Shown here one piece after another: positions 15,506-24,475 of a DNA stretch of 27,457 bases. This stretch comes from CAYNST01 sp964399955 (GTDB taxonomy: Bacteria; Pseudomonadota; Gammaproteobacteria; Pseudomonadales; Cellvibrionaceae), in contig CAYNST010000038.1 in NCBI GenBank assembly GCA_964399955.1, positions 1-27,457 on the forward strand. Reading direction: 5' to 3'. The notes under the pieces were generated by a model, which was not told the origin of the DNA, searched no databases, and saw only the letters and a list, made by a program, of their open reading frames with translations. The translations under genes were made by a program, and so were the position numbers. The number at the start of each line of letters is the position of its first letter. The stretch's first letter is position 1.

Positions 15506-16867
15506 ATGCAAGTTTCAATTGAAACGACTTCCGGCTTAGAGCGTCGACTGACAGTGGGTGTACCGGCCCAGGAAATCGACGCAGAAGTAACCAAGCGCTT
15601 GCAGCAGGCGGCGAAAACCGTGCGCATCAATGGCTTCCGCAAAGGAAAAGTGCCCCTCTCTGTCGTGCAGAAGCGCTTCGGCGCCGGCGTCCGTCAGGAA
15701 GTGCTGGGTGATGTTATCAACCGCTCCTTTCAGCAGGCATTGCGCCAGCAGGACGTTCGGCCCGCCGGCCAACCCAAAATTGAGCCCAAGCAAGCGGCTG
15801 AGGGTGAAACCTTTGAATATGTAGCCACTTTCGAAGTCTATCCCCAGATTGACCTGCAATATATTGATGGCACCGAGATTACTCGTTACCGTGCAGAAGT
15901 CACCGACGCAGACGTCGAGGAGATGATCCAGACTCTTCGCAAAAACCAGGCCAGCTGGCAGCAGGTTGAGCGTGAAGCGCGTGACGGCGACCGGGTCAAC
16001 ATTGACTTCTCCGGCACCAAAGATGGCGAAGCTTTTGATGGCGGCAGCGCCACTGACCATAATTTGGTTCTCGGCTCCAACACCATGATTCCGGGCTTCG
16101 AGGCCGGTATCGTCGGCATGCAGATAGGCGAAGAAAGAACCCTGCCTTTGACTTTTCCGGACGATTATCAGGTGGATCATCTGAAAGGTGCCCAGGTAGA
16201 GTTCAAGGTGAAGCTCAATAGCATCAACGAACAACAGATGCCCGAACTGGGTGATGACTTCTTCGCCAGTTTCGGCGTTCAGGAGGGCGGTTTGGACGCT
16301 TTCCGCCGGGACGTCAGAGAAAACATGGAGCGCGAGAAGGACAATCTAGCCAAAAACCGGCTGAAGACTCAGGTTTTGGATGAGCTGCTGAAAGCCAACC
16401 AGTTCGACGTTCCCAAAGCTTTGGTTGACAGCGAAATAGACGTACTGCGACAGCAGGCCATTCAGCAGTATGGCCAGCTGAGTTCGCAAATGGATCTGCA
16501 GTCCCTGCTGCCGGACCACCTGTTTCAGGAGCGCGCCCACAAGCGCACTGCGCTGGGTTTGTTGATAGCCGAGTTGGTGTCCAGAGAAAAGATCACCGCG
16601 GATAAAGAGCGGGTAAGAGAAACCATTGAGAGCATCGCTGCCACCTACGAAGACCCGCAGAGCGTTATCAGCTACTACTACAGCAATGAGCAGTTGATGA
16701 GCAGTGCGCAGGCCGCCGTGCTGGAAGACCAGGTTGTTGATCACCTGGTGGCCAAGGCCAATGTGGTAGAAAAGGATGTAAGCTATCAAGAGCTGGTCAA
16801 GCCACCTGCGGACGCAACTGAAACCGCTGAAGAAGCCGACGCTGCAATGGCGCCGTCTGAGCAATAA
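15506..16867 (+). CDS. tig: Trigger factor
   Basis: Ribosome-bound chaperone and peptidyl-prolyl isomerase that meets nascent chains at the exit tunnel. It has 453 residues, a little longer than the 432 of E. coli. The ribosome-docking signature GFRKGK is at 43-48 in the N-terminal domain. The FKBP-type isomerase domain spans about 150-240 (DGDRVNIDFSGTKDGEAFDGG, IPGFEAGIVGM). The C-terminal helical chaperone domain follows and ends in a Glu/Ala-rich tail. The ATG is preceded by GAGGAAA. It opens the proteostasis block that continues with clpP, clpX and lon. Confidence 0.97.
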   Translation: MQVSIETTSGLERRLTVGVPAQEIDAEVTKRLQQAAKTVRINGFRKGKVPLSVVQKRFGAGVRQEVLGDVINRSFQQALRQQDVRPAGQPKIEPKQAAEGETFEYVATFEVYPQIDLQYIDGTEITRYRAEVTDADVEEMIQTLRKNQASWQQVEREARDGDRVNIDFSGTKDGEAFDGGSATDHNLVLGSNTMIPGFEAGIVGMQIGEERTLPLTFPDDYQVDHLKGAQVEFKVKLNSINEQQMPELGDDFFASFGVQEGGLDAFRRDVRENMEREKDNLAKNRLKTQVLDELLKANQFDVPKALVDSEIDVLRQQAIQQYGQLSSQMDLQSLLPDHLFQERAHKRTALGLLIAELVSREKITADKERVRETIESIAATYEDPQSVISYYYSNEQLMSSAQAAVLEDQVVDHLVAKANVVEKDVSYQELVKPPADATETAEEADAAMAPSEQ

Positions 16868-16892
16868 TTGTCCGCATTGTACGCATACCAGC

Positions 16893-16919
16893 TAACGCGG
16901 CCGGATCTCGGTCGCGTTA
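16893..16919 (+). terminator. Stem-loop after tig, possible terminator
   Basis: TAACGCGGCC (16893-16902) pairs with GGTCGCGTTA (16910-16919), 10 pairs including one G-T, with a 7-base loop. It lies 25 bases after the tig stop. The following bases (TACCTT) are not a real T-run, so termination may be partial or it may act as an RNA-stabilising end. Confidence 0.45.
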
Positions 16920-17121
16920 TACCTTCCAAACTGGCATATCTGCTCCGCTCAGGTTAAGCTTTCTTTTAGTAAATCCAGGGGAACGCTTTGAACGCCTTCA
17001 GCTGCCGCGGCGAATCTTCTGGTGACGCATCAACGAACCGGTCACAGCCGTATACATCAACTCCTTCGGGCGACTCAACATTGAACAGCAGGCTCGTGCG
17101 CGCCAAAACGCAACGATCCGG

Positions 17122-17151
17122 TCAACAATTGTTCTATAGCCTTTAAATAAT
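17122..17151 (+). promoter_or_regulatory. Possible sigma70 promoter of clpP
   Basis: TCAACA (17122-17127) and AATAAT (17146-17151) are separated by 18 bases in an AT-rich stretch. This would place the transcript start near 17158, at the beginning of the leader hairpin, about 55 bases before the clpP ATG. Confidence 0.35.
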
Positions 17152-17212
17152 AACGAACCGTTGCTTGGCAACAGGTTAATTGTCCCCTCTATTGTTTAAG
17201 GAACAGGCGACT

Positions 17213-17854
17213 ATGTCAGATATTCATCGTGTAGGTTCTTCGGCGCTTGCGACTCACAGTGCGCTGGTGCCTATGGTCATCGAGCAGACCGCTCGGGGCG
17301 AGCGCTCCTTTGACATCTACTCCAGGCTGCTCAAAGAGCGCGTCATCTTTCTGGTGGGGCAGGTTGAAGACCACATGGCCAACCTGGTGGTGGCGCAGCT
17401 TCTGTTTCTGGAGGCCGAGAACCCCGATAAAGACATTCATCTCTATATCAATTCTCCCGGCGGCTCAGTCACGGCTGGTTTGTCCATCTATGACACCATG
17501 CAGTTCATCAAGCCGGATGTCAGCACCATGTGCATTGGCCAGGCGGCCAGCATGGGGGCGTTTCTGTTGACGGCCGGCACCAAGGGCAAACGTTTCATGC
17601 TGCCCAATGCCCGAACCATGATTCACCAGCCGTCCGGTGGCGCACAGGGGCAGGCCAGTGACATCCATATCCAAGCTCAGGAAATTCTCAACATCCGTCA
17701 ACGCCTGAATGATCTGATGGCAATGCACACCGGCCGCAGCAGTGAAGAAATTGCCCGCGACACCGAGCGCGACCGCTTCATGGGGGCAGCGGAATCCAAG
17801 GCGTACGGGCTTATTGACGATGTTTTGGCGAGTCGTGTATCGTCGGATAGTTGA
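17213..17854 (+). CDS. clpP: ATP-dependent Clp protease proteolytic subunit
   Basis: Serine peptidase that forms the double heptameric chamber of ClpXP and ClpAP. It has 213 residues from the ATG at 17213, with AAGGAA upstream; a TTG at 17180 would add 11 unlikely residues. The catalytic triad is complete: Ser113 in GQAASMGAF, His138 in MIHQPSGG and Asp187 in ERDRF, matching E. coli Ser111, His136 and Asp185 in precursor numbering. The short N-terminal segment before the conserved IEQTARGERS is probably a propeptide removed by self-cleavage. It is followed by clpX after 219 bases. Confidence 0.98.
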   Translation: MSDIHRVGSSALATHSALVPMVIEQTARGERSFDIYSRLLKERVIFLVGQVEDHMANLVVAQLLFLEAENPDKDIHLYINSPGGSVTAGLSIYDTMQFIKPDVSTMCIGQAASMGAFLLTAGTKGKRFMLPNARTMIHQPSGGAQGQASDIHIQAQEILNIRQRLNDLMAMHTGRSSEEIARDTERDRFMGAAESKAYGLIDDVLASRVSSDS

Positions 17855-18073
17855 TATCAACGGCGGTCGCGGGCACTTTGCGGTCCGCGTAGCTGTCATA
17901 TAACAAGATTTGACGTAGCTGGCGGTCCTGTGTCTGTTTCCTATGATTCACACGCCGAGATGCAAAGCGCGGGCAACTATATTTAATTGGTCTAAGCAGG
18001 TGTTCCCGGCGTAGTCGAAAAAACACTATGGTTATTCCAGTATCAAGTTTTAGACGAATGGCGGAGAGGTTTG

Positions 18074-19360
18074 ATGACCGACCACACGAACGACAGCGAC
18101 GACAATGGCAAGCTGCTTTATTGCTCTTTCTGTGGCAAGAGTCAGCACGAGGTACGGAAACTGATAGCTGGTCCGTCCGTTTTCATCTGCGATGAGTGCG
18201 TTGATCTGTGCAATGACATAATTCGGGAAGAGATTCAGGAAAGCACCAGTGAGACGGCCGGAGACAAGCTGCCGACGCCACACGAAATTGCAGCCACACT
18301 GGACGAGTACGTGATTGGCCAGCGGGACGCCAAGAAGGTACTGGCAGTGGCGGTTTACAATCACTACAAGCGTTTGCGTTTTGGCAGCAAAAAGAAGGGC
18401 AAGGAAGAGGTTGAGCTGGGCAAGAGCAACATTCTACTGGTGGGGCCCACCGGTAGCGGTAAGACTCTGCTTGCCGAGACCCTTGCTCGCCTTCTGAATG
18501 TCCCCTTCACCATCGCCGACGCCACAACCCTCACCGAGGCGGGCTATGTTGGTGAGGACGTAGAGAACATCATTCAAAAGTTGTTGCAAAAGTGCGACTA
18601 CGATGTGGAGAAGGCCCAGCAAGGCATTGTCTATATCGATGAGATCGACAAGATATCACGCAAGTCAGACAACCCCTCCATCACCCGCGATGTTTCCGGC
18701 GAGGGTGTACAGCAAGCCCTGCTCAAGCTCATCGAAGGTACCGTAGCCTCAGTGCCGCCTCAGGGCGGCCGCAAGCATCCGCAGCAGGAGTTCTTGCAGG
18801 TTGATACATCCAACATTCTGTTCGTCTGCGGCGGTGCGTTTGCCGGGCTGGACCGGATAATCCGCGACCGCTCCGAGAAAGGCGGTATCGGTTTTGGTGC
18901 CGAGGTCAAGAGTAAGAACGCCAAGAACGTTGGGCAGACACTCAAAGATCTGGAGACCGAAGATCTGGTCAAGTACGGGCTGATCCCTGAGTTTGTCGGC
19001 CGTCTGCCGGTGGTTGCCACGCTGGAGGAACTCGACAAACCGGCCCTGGTGGCTATCCTCAAGGAACCAAAGAATTCTTTGGTCAAACAGTATCGCAAGT
19101 TGCTTGAGCTGGAAGGGGTAGAGGTAGACTTCCGCGACGACGCTCTGGAAGCGGTGGCAACCAAGGCCATGGAACGCAAGACCGGCGCCAGGGGTCTACG
19201 TTCTATCATGGAATCCGTGCTTCTGGACACTATGTTCCGCCTGCCCTCAGAAAAAGGCGTGGTCAAGGTTGTGGTGGATTCATCTGTCATTCGGGGTGAG
19301 ACCGCACCTCTGCTGGTATATGAGAAGCAGGAACCCCAGAAAGCCATGCCTAAGGACTAA
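18074..19360 (+). CDS. clpX: ATP-dependent Clp protease ATP-binding subunit ClpX
   Basis: AAA+ unfoldase that recognises substrates such as ssrA-tagged proteins and feeds them to ClpP. It has 428 residues. The N-terminal zinc-binding domain carries Cys17, Cys20, Cys39 and Cys42 (CSFC and CDEC). Walker A GPTGSGKT lies at 124-131 with Lys130, Walker B is VYIDEIDK, and sensor and arginine-finger regions are intact. The ATG at 18074 has GGAGAGG upstream; a TTG one codon earlier is not needed. The 219-base gap to clpP is AT-richer and could hold a separate clpX promoter, but no clear one is seen. A strong terminator follows at 19384. Confidence 0.98.
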   Translation: MTDHTNDSDDNGKLLYCSFCGKSQHEVRKLIAGPSVFICDECVDLCNDIIREEIQESTSETAGDKLPTPHEIAATLDEYVIGQRDAKKVLAVAVYNHYKRLRFGSKKKGKEEVELGKSNILLVGPTGSGKTLLAETLARLLNVPFTIADATTLTEAGYVGEDVENIIQKLLQKCDYDVEKAQQGIVYIDEIDKISRKSDNPSITRDVSGEGVQQALLKLIEGTVASVPPQGGRKHPQQEFLQVDTSNILFVCGGAFAGLDRIIRDRSEKGGIGFGAEVKSKNAKNVGQTLKDLETEDLVKYGLIPEFVGRLPVVATLEELDKPALVAILKEPKNSLVKQYRKLLELEGVEVDFRDDALEAVATKAMERKTGARGLRSIMESVLLDTMFRLPSEKGVVKVVVDSSVIRGETAPLLVYEKQEPQKAMPKD

Positions 19361-19383
19361 AACAGCCAGAGACCCTGGACTTG

Positions 19384-19408
19384 AAAAGGGCTCAGCAGAG
19401 CCCTTTTT
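19384..19408 (+). terminator. Intrinsic terminator after clpX
   Basis: AAAAGGGCTC (19384-19393) pairs with GAGCCCTTTT (19398-19407) around a 4-base loop, and the T-run extends to 19408. It lies 23 bases after the clpX stop, a canonical rho-independent terminator that separates clpPX from lon. Confidence 0.9.
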
Positions 19409-19419
19409 CGCGTCTGAAA

Positions 19420-19446
19420 CTTGCATTTCCTGCGGACGCCCCAAGG
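19420..19446 (+). promoter_or_regulatory. Candidate sigma32 heat-shock promoter of lon
   Basis: CTTGCAT (19420-19426) and CCCCAAGG (19439-19446) are separated by 12 bases. This fits the sigma32 pattern CTTGAAA-N(11-16)-CCCCATNT at the most conserved positions (CTTG and CCCCA). It lies between the clpX terminator and lon, with a predicted transcript start about 45 bases before the lon ATG. In E. coli lon is known to be a heat-shock gene. Confidence 0.55.
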
Positions 19447-19497
19447 TTGGATGTGTTACAAACAGCGCCACAAGGCGCTTTATCAAGAGGGTTCATG

Positions 19498-21912
19498 ATG
19501 GACACAAAAACCACCGGTTCGATCACCCTTCCATTGCTTCCCCTCCGCGATGTGGTGGTATACCCCCACATGGTCATTCCCCTGTTTGTAGGACGAGAAA
19601 AATCCATCGCCGCGCTTGAACGCGCAATGGCCGATGACAAGCAGGTATTCCTTGTGGCGCAGAAGCAGCCCTCGGTTGATGAACCGGGCACCGAGGACCT
19701 TTACCAGGTAGGATCCATAGCGCAGATCCTGCAGATACTCAAACTGCCCGACGGCACCGTCAAAGTACTGGTGGAGGGTAAGCAGCGGGCCCGGGTTGGA
19801 GACATTGAGGAAGCCGACGGTTATTTCCAGGCGGTTGCAACACCTGTGGAGCTGGTTTCGCCCGAGCATCGAGAGTCGGAAGCCCTGGTGAAGACACTGA
19901 TCAGCGGCTTTGAGAATTATGTCAACCTCAGTAAAAAAGTACCGGCCGAAGTATTGACATCTCTGACCGGCATTGAAGATGCCGGGCGGTTGGCGGATAC
20001 CGTAGCTGCGCACATGTCTCTGGATTTGCCGCAAAAACAGTCCATTCTGGAAGTTTTTGATGTGGTGGATCGCGCAGAGCAACTGGTTGGGCTGATGGAA
20101 GCCGAAGCCGACCTGTTTCAAGTGGAAAAGCGCATCCGCGGGCGCGTGAAAAAGCAGATGGAAAAGAGCCAGCGTGAGTACTATCTGAACGAGCAGATGA
20201 AAGCCATCCAACGTGAGCTGGGAGAGCTGGGCGATGAGCCTTCGGAGATAGAAGAGCTGGAGCGAAAGATTGCTGAAGCGGGCATGCCCAAAGAAGCTGA
20301 AAAGAAGGCCCAGGCAGAGCTGAACAAGTTGAAGTCAATGTCGCCCATGTCCGCCGAGGCCTCTGTGGTGCGTTCCTACATTGACTGGATGGTCAATGTG
20401 CCCTGGACCAAGCGCAGCAAGGTTCGTCATGACCTGAAGCGCGCCGAAGAGATACTGGAAGCAGACCACTATGGGCTGGAAGAAGTCAAGACTCGCATTC
20501 TGGAGTATCTGGCCGTACAAAAACGAGTTAAAAAGCTCAAGGGCCCGGTGCTGTGCCTGGTGGGGCCACCGGGTGTGGGCAAGACCTCTCTGGGCGAATC
20601 CATTGCCCGCGCAACCAACCGCAAGTTTGTCCGCATGGCGTTGGGCGGGGTAAGAGATGAAGCGGAAATCCGCGGCCATCGTCGCACCTATATCGGCTCT
20701 CTGCCGGGTAAGTTAGTACAGAAACTGGCCAAGGTGGGGGTGAAAAATCCGCTGTTCCTCTTTGATGAAATAGACAAAATGGGCATGGACCACCGTGGTG
20801 ATCCGGCCTCTGCATTGCTGGAAGTCCTTGATCCAGAGCAAAATGCCCACTTCAATGATCATTATCTTGAAGTAGATTACGACCTTTCAGACGTAATGTT
20901 CATTTGCACTTCAAACACAATGAACATCCCGGGACCCCTGTTGGATCGCATGGAAGTCATCCGCATCCCAGGCTACACCGAGGATGAAAAAGTCAATATA
21001 GCGCAAAGATACCTGCTGCCCCGTCAAATTCTCAACAACGGCCTGCAGGAAAAAGAGCTTAGCGTTGATGAACAGGCCATTCGCGATGTTATCCGCTATT
21101 ATACCCGCGAGGCAGGCGTGCGTAATCTGGACCGGGAGGTTGCCAAGATCTGTCGTAAAGTGGTGACTCAGCTGATCAAAAGTGGCGGAAAGACCAAAAA
21201 AATCGCCATCACCGCAAGCAATTTGGATGAATACCTGGGGGTTCGCAAGACAGACTACGGCCGGGCAGAAGAGCAAAACCGTATTGGCCAGGTTACAGGT
21301 CTTGCCTGGACGCAGGTTGGCGGCGAATTATTGACGATAGAGTCGTCTGTGGTGAAGGGCAAGGGCCGCCTGGTCAAAACCGGCTCTTTGGGCGATGTAA
21401 TGCAGGAATCCATCCAGGCCGCCATCACTGTGGTAAAGTCGCGGGCTCAGGTGTTGGGTATTGCGCCGGACTTCAACGAAAGCCATGACCTGCACATTCA
21501 TGTGCCCGAAGGCGCCACGCCTAAAGATGGCCCCAGTGCCGGGGTTGCCATGTGTACGGCACTGGTGTCCTCCTTCTGCCATATCCCGGTCAGAGCCGAT
21601 GTGGCCATGACGGGTGAGATCACCCTCCGGGGTGAGGTTCTGAAGATTGGCGGCTTGAAAGAAAAATTGCTCGCGGCTCATCGCGGTGGTATCAAAACGG
21701 TTATCATCCCCCGTGATAATGCCGCCGATCTCCGTGAGATACCGGATAATATCAAGCGCGACTTGACTATCAAGCCCGTCAAGTGGATAGAAGAAGTGTT
21801 GGAAGTTGCATTGCAACACATGCCAAAAGCTTACTCCGATGAAGAGTATCAGGCTCTTGAGGCGGAAGCCTTTGGGAAAACCAAGCAAGAAAGTCGAATG
21901 AGCACGCATTAA
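19498..21912 (+). CDS. lon: ATP-dependent Lon protease
   Basis: Homo-oligomeric AAA+ serine protease that degrades misfolded and regulatory proteins. It has 804 residues from the ATG at 19498; an ATG one codon earlier (19495) is possible, but the AAGAGG site at 19485-19490 fits 19498 better. The N-terminal substrate-binding domain begins LPLLPLRDVVVYPHMV. It is followed by the coiled-coil region (EKSQREYYLNEQMKAIQRELG), the Walker A box GPPGVGKT (356-363, Lys362) and Walker B LFLFDEIDKM. The proteolytic dyad is Ser680 (GPSAG) and Lys723 (LKEKLLAA). The length is slightly above E. coli Lon (784). The upstream in-frame extension to 19381 runs through the clpX terminator and is not coding. Confidence 0.98.
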   Translation: MDTKTTGSITLPLLPLRDVVVYPHMVIPLFVGREKSIAALERAMADDKQVFLVAQKQPSVDEPGTEDLYQVGSIAQILQILKLPDGTVKVLVEGKQRARVGDIEEADGYFQAVATPVELVSPEHRESEALVKTLISGFENYVNLSKKVPAEVLTSLTGIEDAGRLADTVAAHMSLDLPQKQSILEVFDVVDRAEQLVGLMEAEADLFQVEKRIRGRVKKQMEKSQREYYLNEQMKAIQRELGELGDEPSEIEELERKIAEAGMPKEAEKKAQAELNKLKSMSPMSAEASVVRSYIDWMVNVPWTKRSKVRHDLKRAEEILEADHYGLEEVKTRILEYLAVQKRVKKLKGPVLCLVGPPGVGKTSLGESIARATNRKFVRMALGGVRDEAEIRGHRRTYIGSLPGKLVQKLAKVGVKNPLFLFDEIDKMGMDHRGDPASALLEVLDPEQNAHFNDHYLEVDYDLSDVMFICTSNTMNIPGPLLDRMEVIRIPGYTEDEKVNIAQRYLLPRQILNNGLQEKELSVDEQAIRDVIRYYTREAGVRNLDREVAKICRKVVTQLIKSGGKTKKIAITASNLDEYLGVRKTDYGRAEEQNRIGQVTGLAWTQVGGELLTIESSVVKGKGRLVKTGSLGDVMQESIQAAITVVKSRAQVLGIAPDFNESHDLHIHVPEGATPKDGPSAGVAMCTALVSSFCHIPVRADVAMTGEITLRGEVLKIGGLKEKLLAAHRGGIKTVIIPRDNAADLREIPDNIKRDLTIKPVKWIEEVLEVALQHMPKAYSDEEYQALEAEAFGKTKQESRMSTH

Positions 21913-22007
21913 GACGTTGTTTGGTGGTTGTTTGAGCGGCAACAGAGCTTTGGCAATCTTCAGGCCGGTTTCCGGGCAAGTAGTTGGTTAAAAGCAACTG
22001 TCTTGCC

Positions 22008-22036
22008 TTGACCGGTATCGATGCAGTTGGTATAAA
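22008..22036 (+). promoter_or_regulatory. Sigma70 promoter of hupB
   Basis: TTGACC (22008-22013) and TATAAA (22031-22036) are separated by exactly 17 bases, both 5-of-6 matches to consensus. It is the best sigma70 match in the window that I found. It would give a leader of about 125 bases before hupB. Confidence 0.7.
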
Positions 22037-22166
22037 TCGCAGTCCGTCCAGAGTTGAATAAAACTGCTTAACCGAAGCCTGCGTCATTGGCGGTTTCGTG
22101 GTAGGCTGTTTTCATCAAGTTACAAAAAAAACAAATTTTGCATTGCATAATAAGAGGGGTTCAAAC

Positions 22167-22445
22167 GTGAATAAATCTGAGCTGATCGACGCTATTGCCG
22201 CTTCCGCTGATATCTCCAAAGCAGCGGCAGGACGTGCACTGGACGCTGTGACTGATTCCATCACTACGGCGCTAAAAAGTGATGATCAGGTTTCATTGGT
22301 AGGTTTTGGGACTTTTTTGGTCAAAGAAAGAGCTGCTCGCACCGGTCGAAATCCACAAACGGGCAATCCCATTGAGATCGCTGCAGCAAAAATCCCAACC
22401 TTCAAGCCAGGTAAGGCGTTGAAGGACGCGGTTAATCCTGCATAA
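22167..22445 (+). CDS. hupB: Nucleoid-associated protein HU-beta
   Basis: Small histone-like DNA-binding protein, 92 residues, that bends and compacts DNA as a dimer. It carries the full HU signature: NKSELIDAIAASADISKAAA at the start, the GFGTFLVKERAARTGRNPQTG beta-arm with the intercalating Pro, and a C-terminal FKPGKALKDAV. The start is GTG at 22167 with GAGGGG upstream; the frame is open further upstream, but that part is not HU-like. It has its own promoter and a strong terminator, so it is a monocistronic gene between lon and ppiD, as in E. coli and Pseudomonas. Confidence 0.97.
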   Translation: MNKSELIDAIAASADISKAAAGRALDAVTDSITTALKSDDQVSLVGFGTFLVKERAARTGRNPQTGNPIEIAAAKIPTFKPGKALKDAVNPA

Positions 22446-22531
22446 GTATTCTGCCCTATCACCGACTTAGCTGAACTCCATCAACGATTCGTGAACAGAC
22501 GGGCAGTTGACTAAGAGGCAGTAAAGATCGC

Positions 22532-22561
22532 AAAAGGCGCATGGCGATGCGCCTTTTTTTT
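22532..22561 (+). terminator. Intrinsic terminator after hupB
   Basis: AAAAGGCGCAT (22532-22542) pairs with ATGCGCCTTTT (22547-22557) around the loop GGCG, and a long T-run continues to 22561. It lies about 85 bases after the hupB stop and is a textbook rho-independent terminator. Confidence 0.93.
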
Positions 22562-22598
22562 ATGTATAGCCATTTATTCAGACTGGTAGAGGTAGTCG

Positions 22599-24470
22599 AT
22601 GCTGCAAAGCTTGCGCGAAAACTTGAAAGGATCCGTAGCTGTCGTTGTAGTTGCGATATTTGTGGTGCCTTTGGTTTTATTTGGTGTTGAGCAGATGTTC
22701 GTCGGCTCCGTCGGCGGCAACGATGCGGCGGAGGTGAACGGCGAAGGCGTCAGCGCAATCGCGCTTCAGCGGGAACTCCAGTTGGAAAAACAGCGCTTGG
22801 CGCAACAGTTTGATCTGCCTCCGAATTCACCGGAGCTAGAAGATGAGCGGCTTCGCGAACCGGTTTTGAATCGCCTGGTACAACGGTTGGCGCTGGTGCA
22901 GACCGCCCAAAATGCAGGTATGGGTGCGTCCACAGACGAGTTGTGGCGGCAAATTGCACAGGTGGACGCGTTCAGAGTGGACGGCCGGTTTGACTTTGAG
23001 CTGTTTCGAGATCGGATCTCAGGTATGTACACACCCGCCACTTATCTTGAAGCATTGGGTAAGGATTTTGTGGTCAGCCATCTCACCACGGGTATAGCAG
23101 ACTCTTCATTTGTTACTCAATCCGAGCTTGCTGTGATTGCCGCAATCACACAGCAGCAGCGAGACCTGTTCTCCATCATATTGCCTGCTGTTGAGCAGGA
23201 TTCAATAGATTTGGCCGAAGCTGAAATACAACAGTTCTATGAGCAAAACCAGCCGCGTTTTACGCTGCCCGAGTCAGTGAGCGTGGAATACCTTGAGCTG
23301 ACCCTGGATGCTCTTGCCGCAGACGAACAACCCTCAGATGCCGAAGTCAAAGCGGCCTACGACGAAGAACTCCGCACCTTTCGCGCCGCGCCGCGCGAGA
23401 CGGTAGCTCACATCCTCATTGAAGACGGCGACGATGCCCAAGCGCGTATCGCTGAGGTGCAGGCCCGGCTGCAGCAGGGTGCCGAGTTTGAAGATCTGGC
23501 AGCGGAATTCTCTGACGACCTTGGATCTAAAACCATGGGTGGCACGCTGGGGCTGGTTGTTGAAGAAGCTTATCCGAAGGAGTTCGTCAGTGCCGCACGG
23601 GCTCTGGATGTGGATGAGGTGTCACCCCCGGTAGCAACCGAAGCCGGTACGCACTTTATCAAGTTGCTTGAGCGCACCAATGTTTCACCACCGTCATTGG
23701 CCGATCGGCGTGATGTAATTACCCGTCAGCTAAGTCAGGCCATGGCGAGGGAGAAATTCATTCTGAAGGTTGCTGAGTTGGATGAGTTGACGTTTGGTCA
23801 GGTCGACTTGAGCTTGGTGGCGGATCGGATGAACCTGACTTTGCAGGAATCTTCGCGCTTTGACCGCCGGGGTGGCACCGGTATAGCCGCATTCGACGCA
23901 GTAACTCAGGCGGCTTTCAGTAACGAAGTATTGCAGCAAGGCTACAACAGCCCGGTTCTTGAGTTGTCCGAGCAGCGAGCGGTGGTGTTGAGCGTCAAGG
24001 AGCATCAGCCGGAGGCTGTGCAGCCCTTGGCAGAAGTTCGCGGCCAGATAGAAGCCGACCTCCGAGCTGAAAAAGCCCAGGCGATGTTAGCTGAGAGGGC
24101 GAGCGAACTGCTCAATCAGTTGAACGCAGGTCAGGATCCGGAAGCCTTGGCCGCAGAGCTTGAACTGGAGTACCGCGAACATCAAGGCGTTGACCGCACC
24201 AACACAGATGCTGACCCAAGCGTTTTGCAGCATGCATTCAGCCTGCCAAGGCCGGGAAGCGTAGGTGCAGCAGTCACCGACAGTCTGCCCCTGCCCGCCG
24301 GTGGCTACGCCGTAGTAGGCGTGACCGCAGTGACCGACGGCTCGGTTGAAACGCTCACCGAGCAACAGATCAGCTCCATCCGCAGCCAGGTTGCCCGTCA
24401 GATGGGGCAGGTTGAGCTGGCCGCATTTGAACGCAGTGTCGTTGAAGCTGCCGATATTCGCACTCGCTAG
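22599..24470 (+). CDS. ppiD: Periplasmic chaperone/peptidyl-prolyl isomerase PpiD
   Basis: Inner-membrane-anchored periplasmic chaperone with a SurA-like N-domain and a parvulin domain, acting on proteins emerging from the Sec translocon. It has 623 residues, the same as E. coli PpiD. A single N-terminal membrane anchor (about 12-33, VAVVVVAIFVVPLVLFGVEQ) follows a short basic cytoplasmic tail, giving the N-in/C-out layout. The SurA-N-like helical region is about 35-200. The PpiC-type rotamase domain spans about 262-355 (ETVAHILI, FEDLAAEFSDD, MGGTLG, THFIKLLE). The ATG has AGAGG upstream. It starts 38 bases after the hupB terminator and its stop lies 5 bases from the stop of the convergent murI. 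Confidence 0.94.
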   Translation: MLQSLRENLKGSVAVVVVAIFVVPLVLFGVEQMFVGSVGGNDAAEVNGEGVSAIALQRELQLEKQRLAQQFDLPPNSPELEDERLREPVLNRLVQRLALVQTAQNAGMGASTDELWRQIAQVDAFRVDGRFDFELFRDRISGMYTPATYLEALGKDFVVSHLTTGIADSSFVTQSELAVIAAITQQQRDLFSIILPAVEQDSIDLAEAEIQQFYEQNQPRFTLPESVSVEYLELTLDALAADEQPSDAEVKAAYDEELRTFRAAPRETVAHILIEDGDDAQARIAEVQARLQQGAEFEDLAAEFSDDLGSKTMGGTLGLVVEEAYPKEFVSAARALDVDEVSPPVATEAGTHFIKLLERTNVSPPSLADRRDVITRQLSQAMAREKFILKVAELDELTFGQVDLSLVADRMNLTLQESSRFDRRGGTGIAAFDAVTQAAFSNEVLQQGYNSPVLELSEQRAVVLSVKEHQPEAVQPLAEVRGQIEADLRAEKAQAMLAERASELLNQLNAGQDPEALAAELELEYREHQGVDRTNTDADPSVLQHAFSLPRPGSVGAAVTDSLPLPAGGYAVVGVTAVTDGSVETLTEQQISSIRSQVARQMGQVELAAFERSVVEAADIRTR

Positions 24471-24475
24471 TTCGG

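Larger units (their letters stand above)
16868..17212. other. Intergenic region tig-clpP
   Basis: About 345 bases without a gene. It holds a strong stem-loop soon after tig (16893-16919), a candidate clpP promoter (17122-17151), and a leader hairpin AACC-GTTGC / GCAAC-A-GGTT (17156-17177) just before the clpP ribosome binding site. Confidence 0.5.

Noticed and set aside
15536..16234. 232-codon minus-strand open frame opposite tig
   Set aside because: Shadow frame of a conserved core gene, with no ribosome binding site or domain.
17164..17191. Sigma32-like CTTGGCA-N13-CCCCTCTA just before clpP
   Set aside because: The predicted transcript start would fall on the clpP ribosome binding site, leaving almost no leader, and the downstream half of the -10 box does not match. 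The sigma70-like site at 17122-17151 fits better.
22146..22151. CATAAT box directly before hupB
   Set aside because: No -35 box at proper spacing, and the transcript would begin after the ribosome binding site. The TTGACC-N17-TATAAA site at 22008-22036 is far better.
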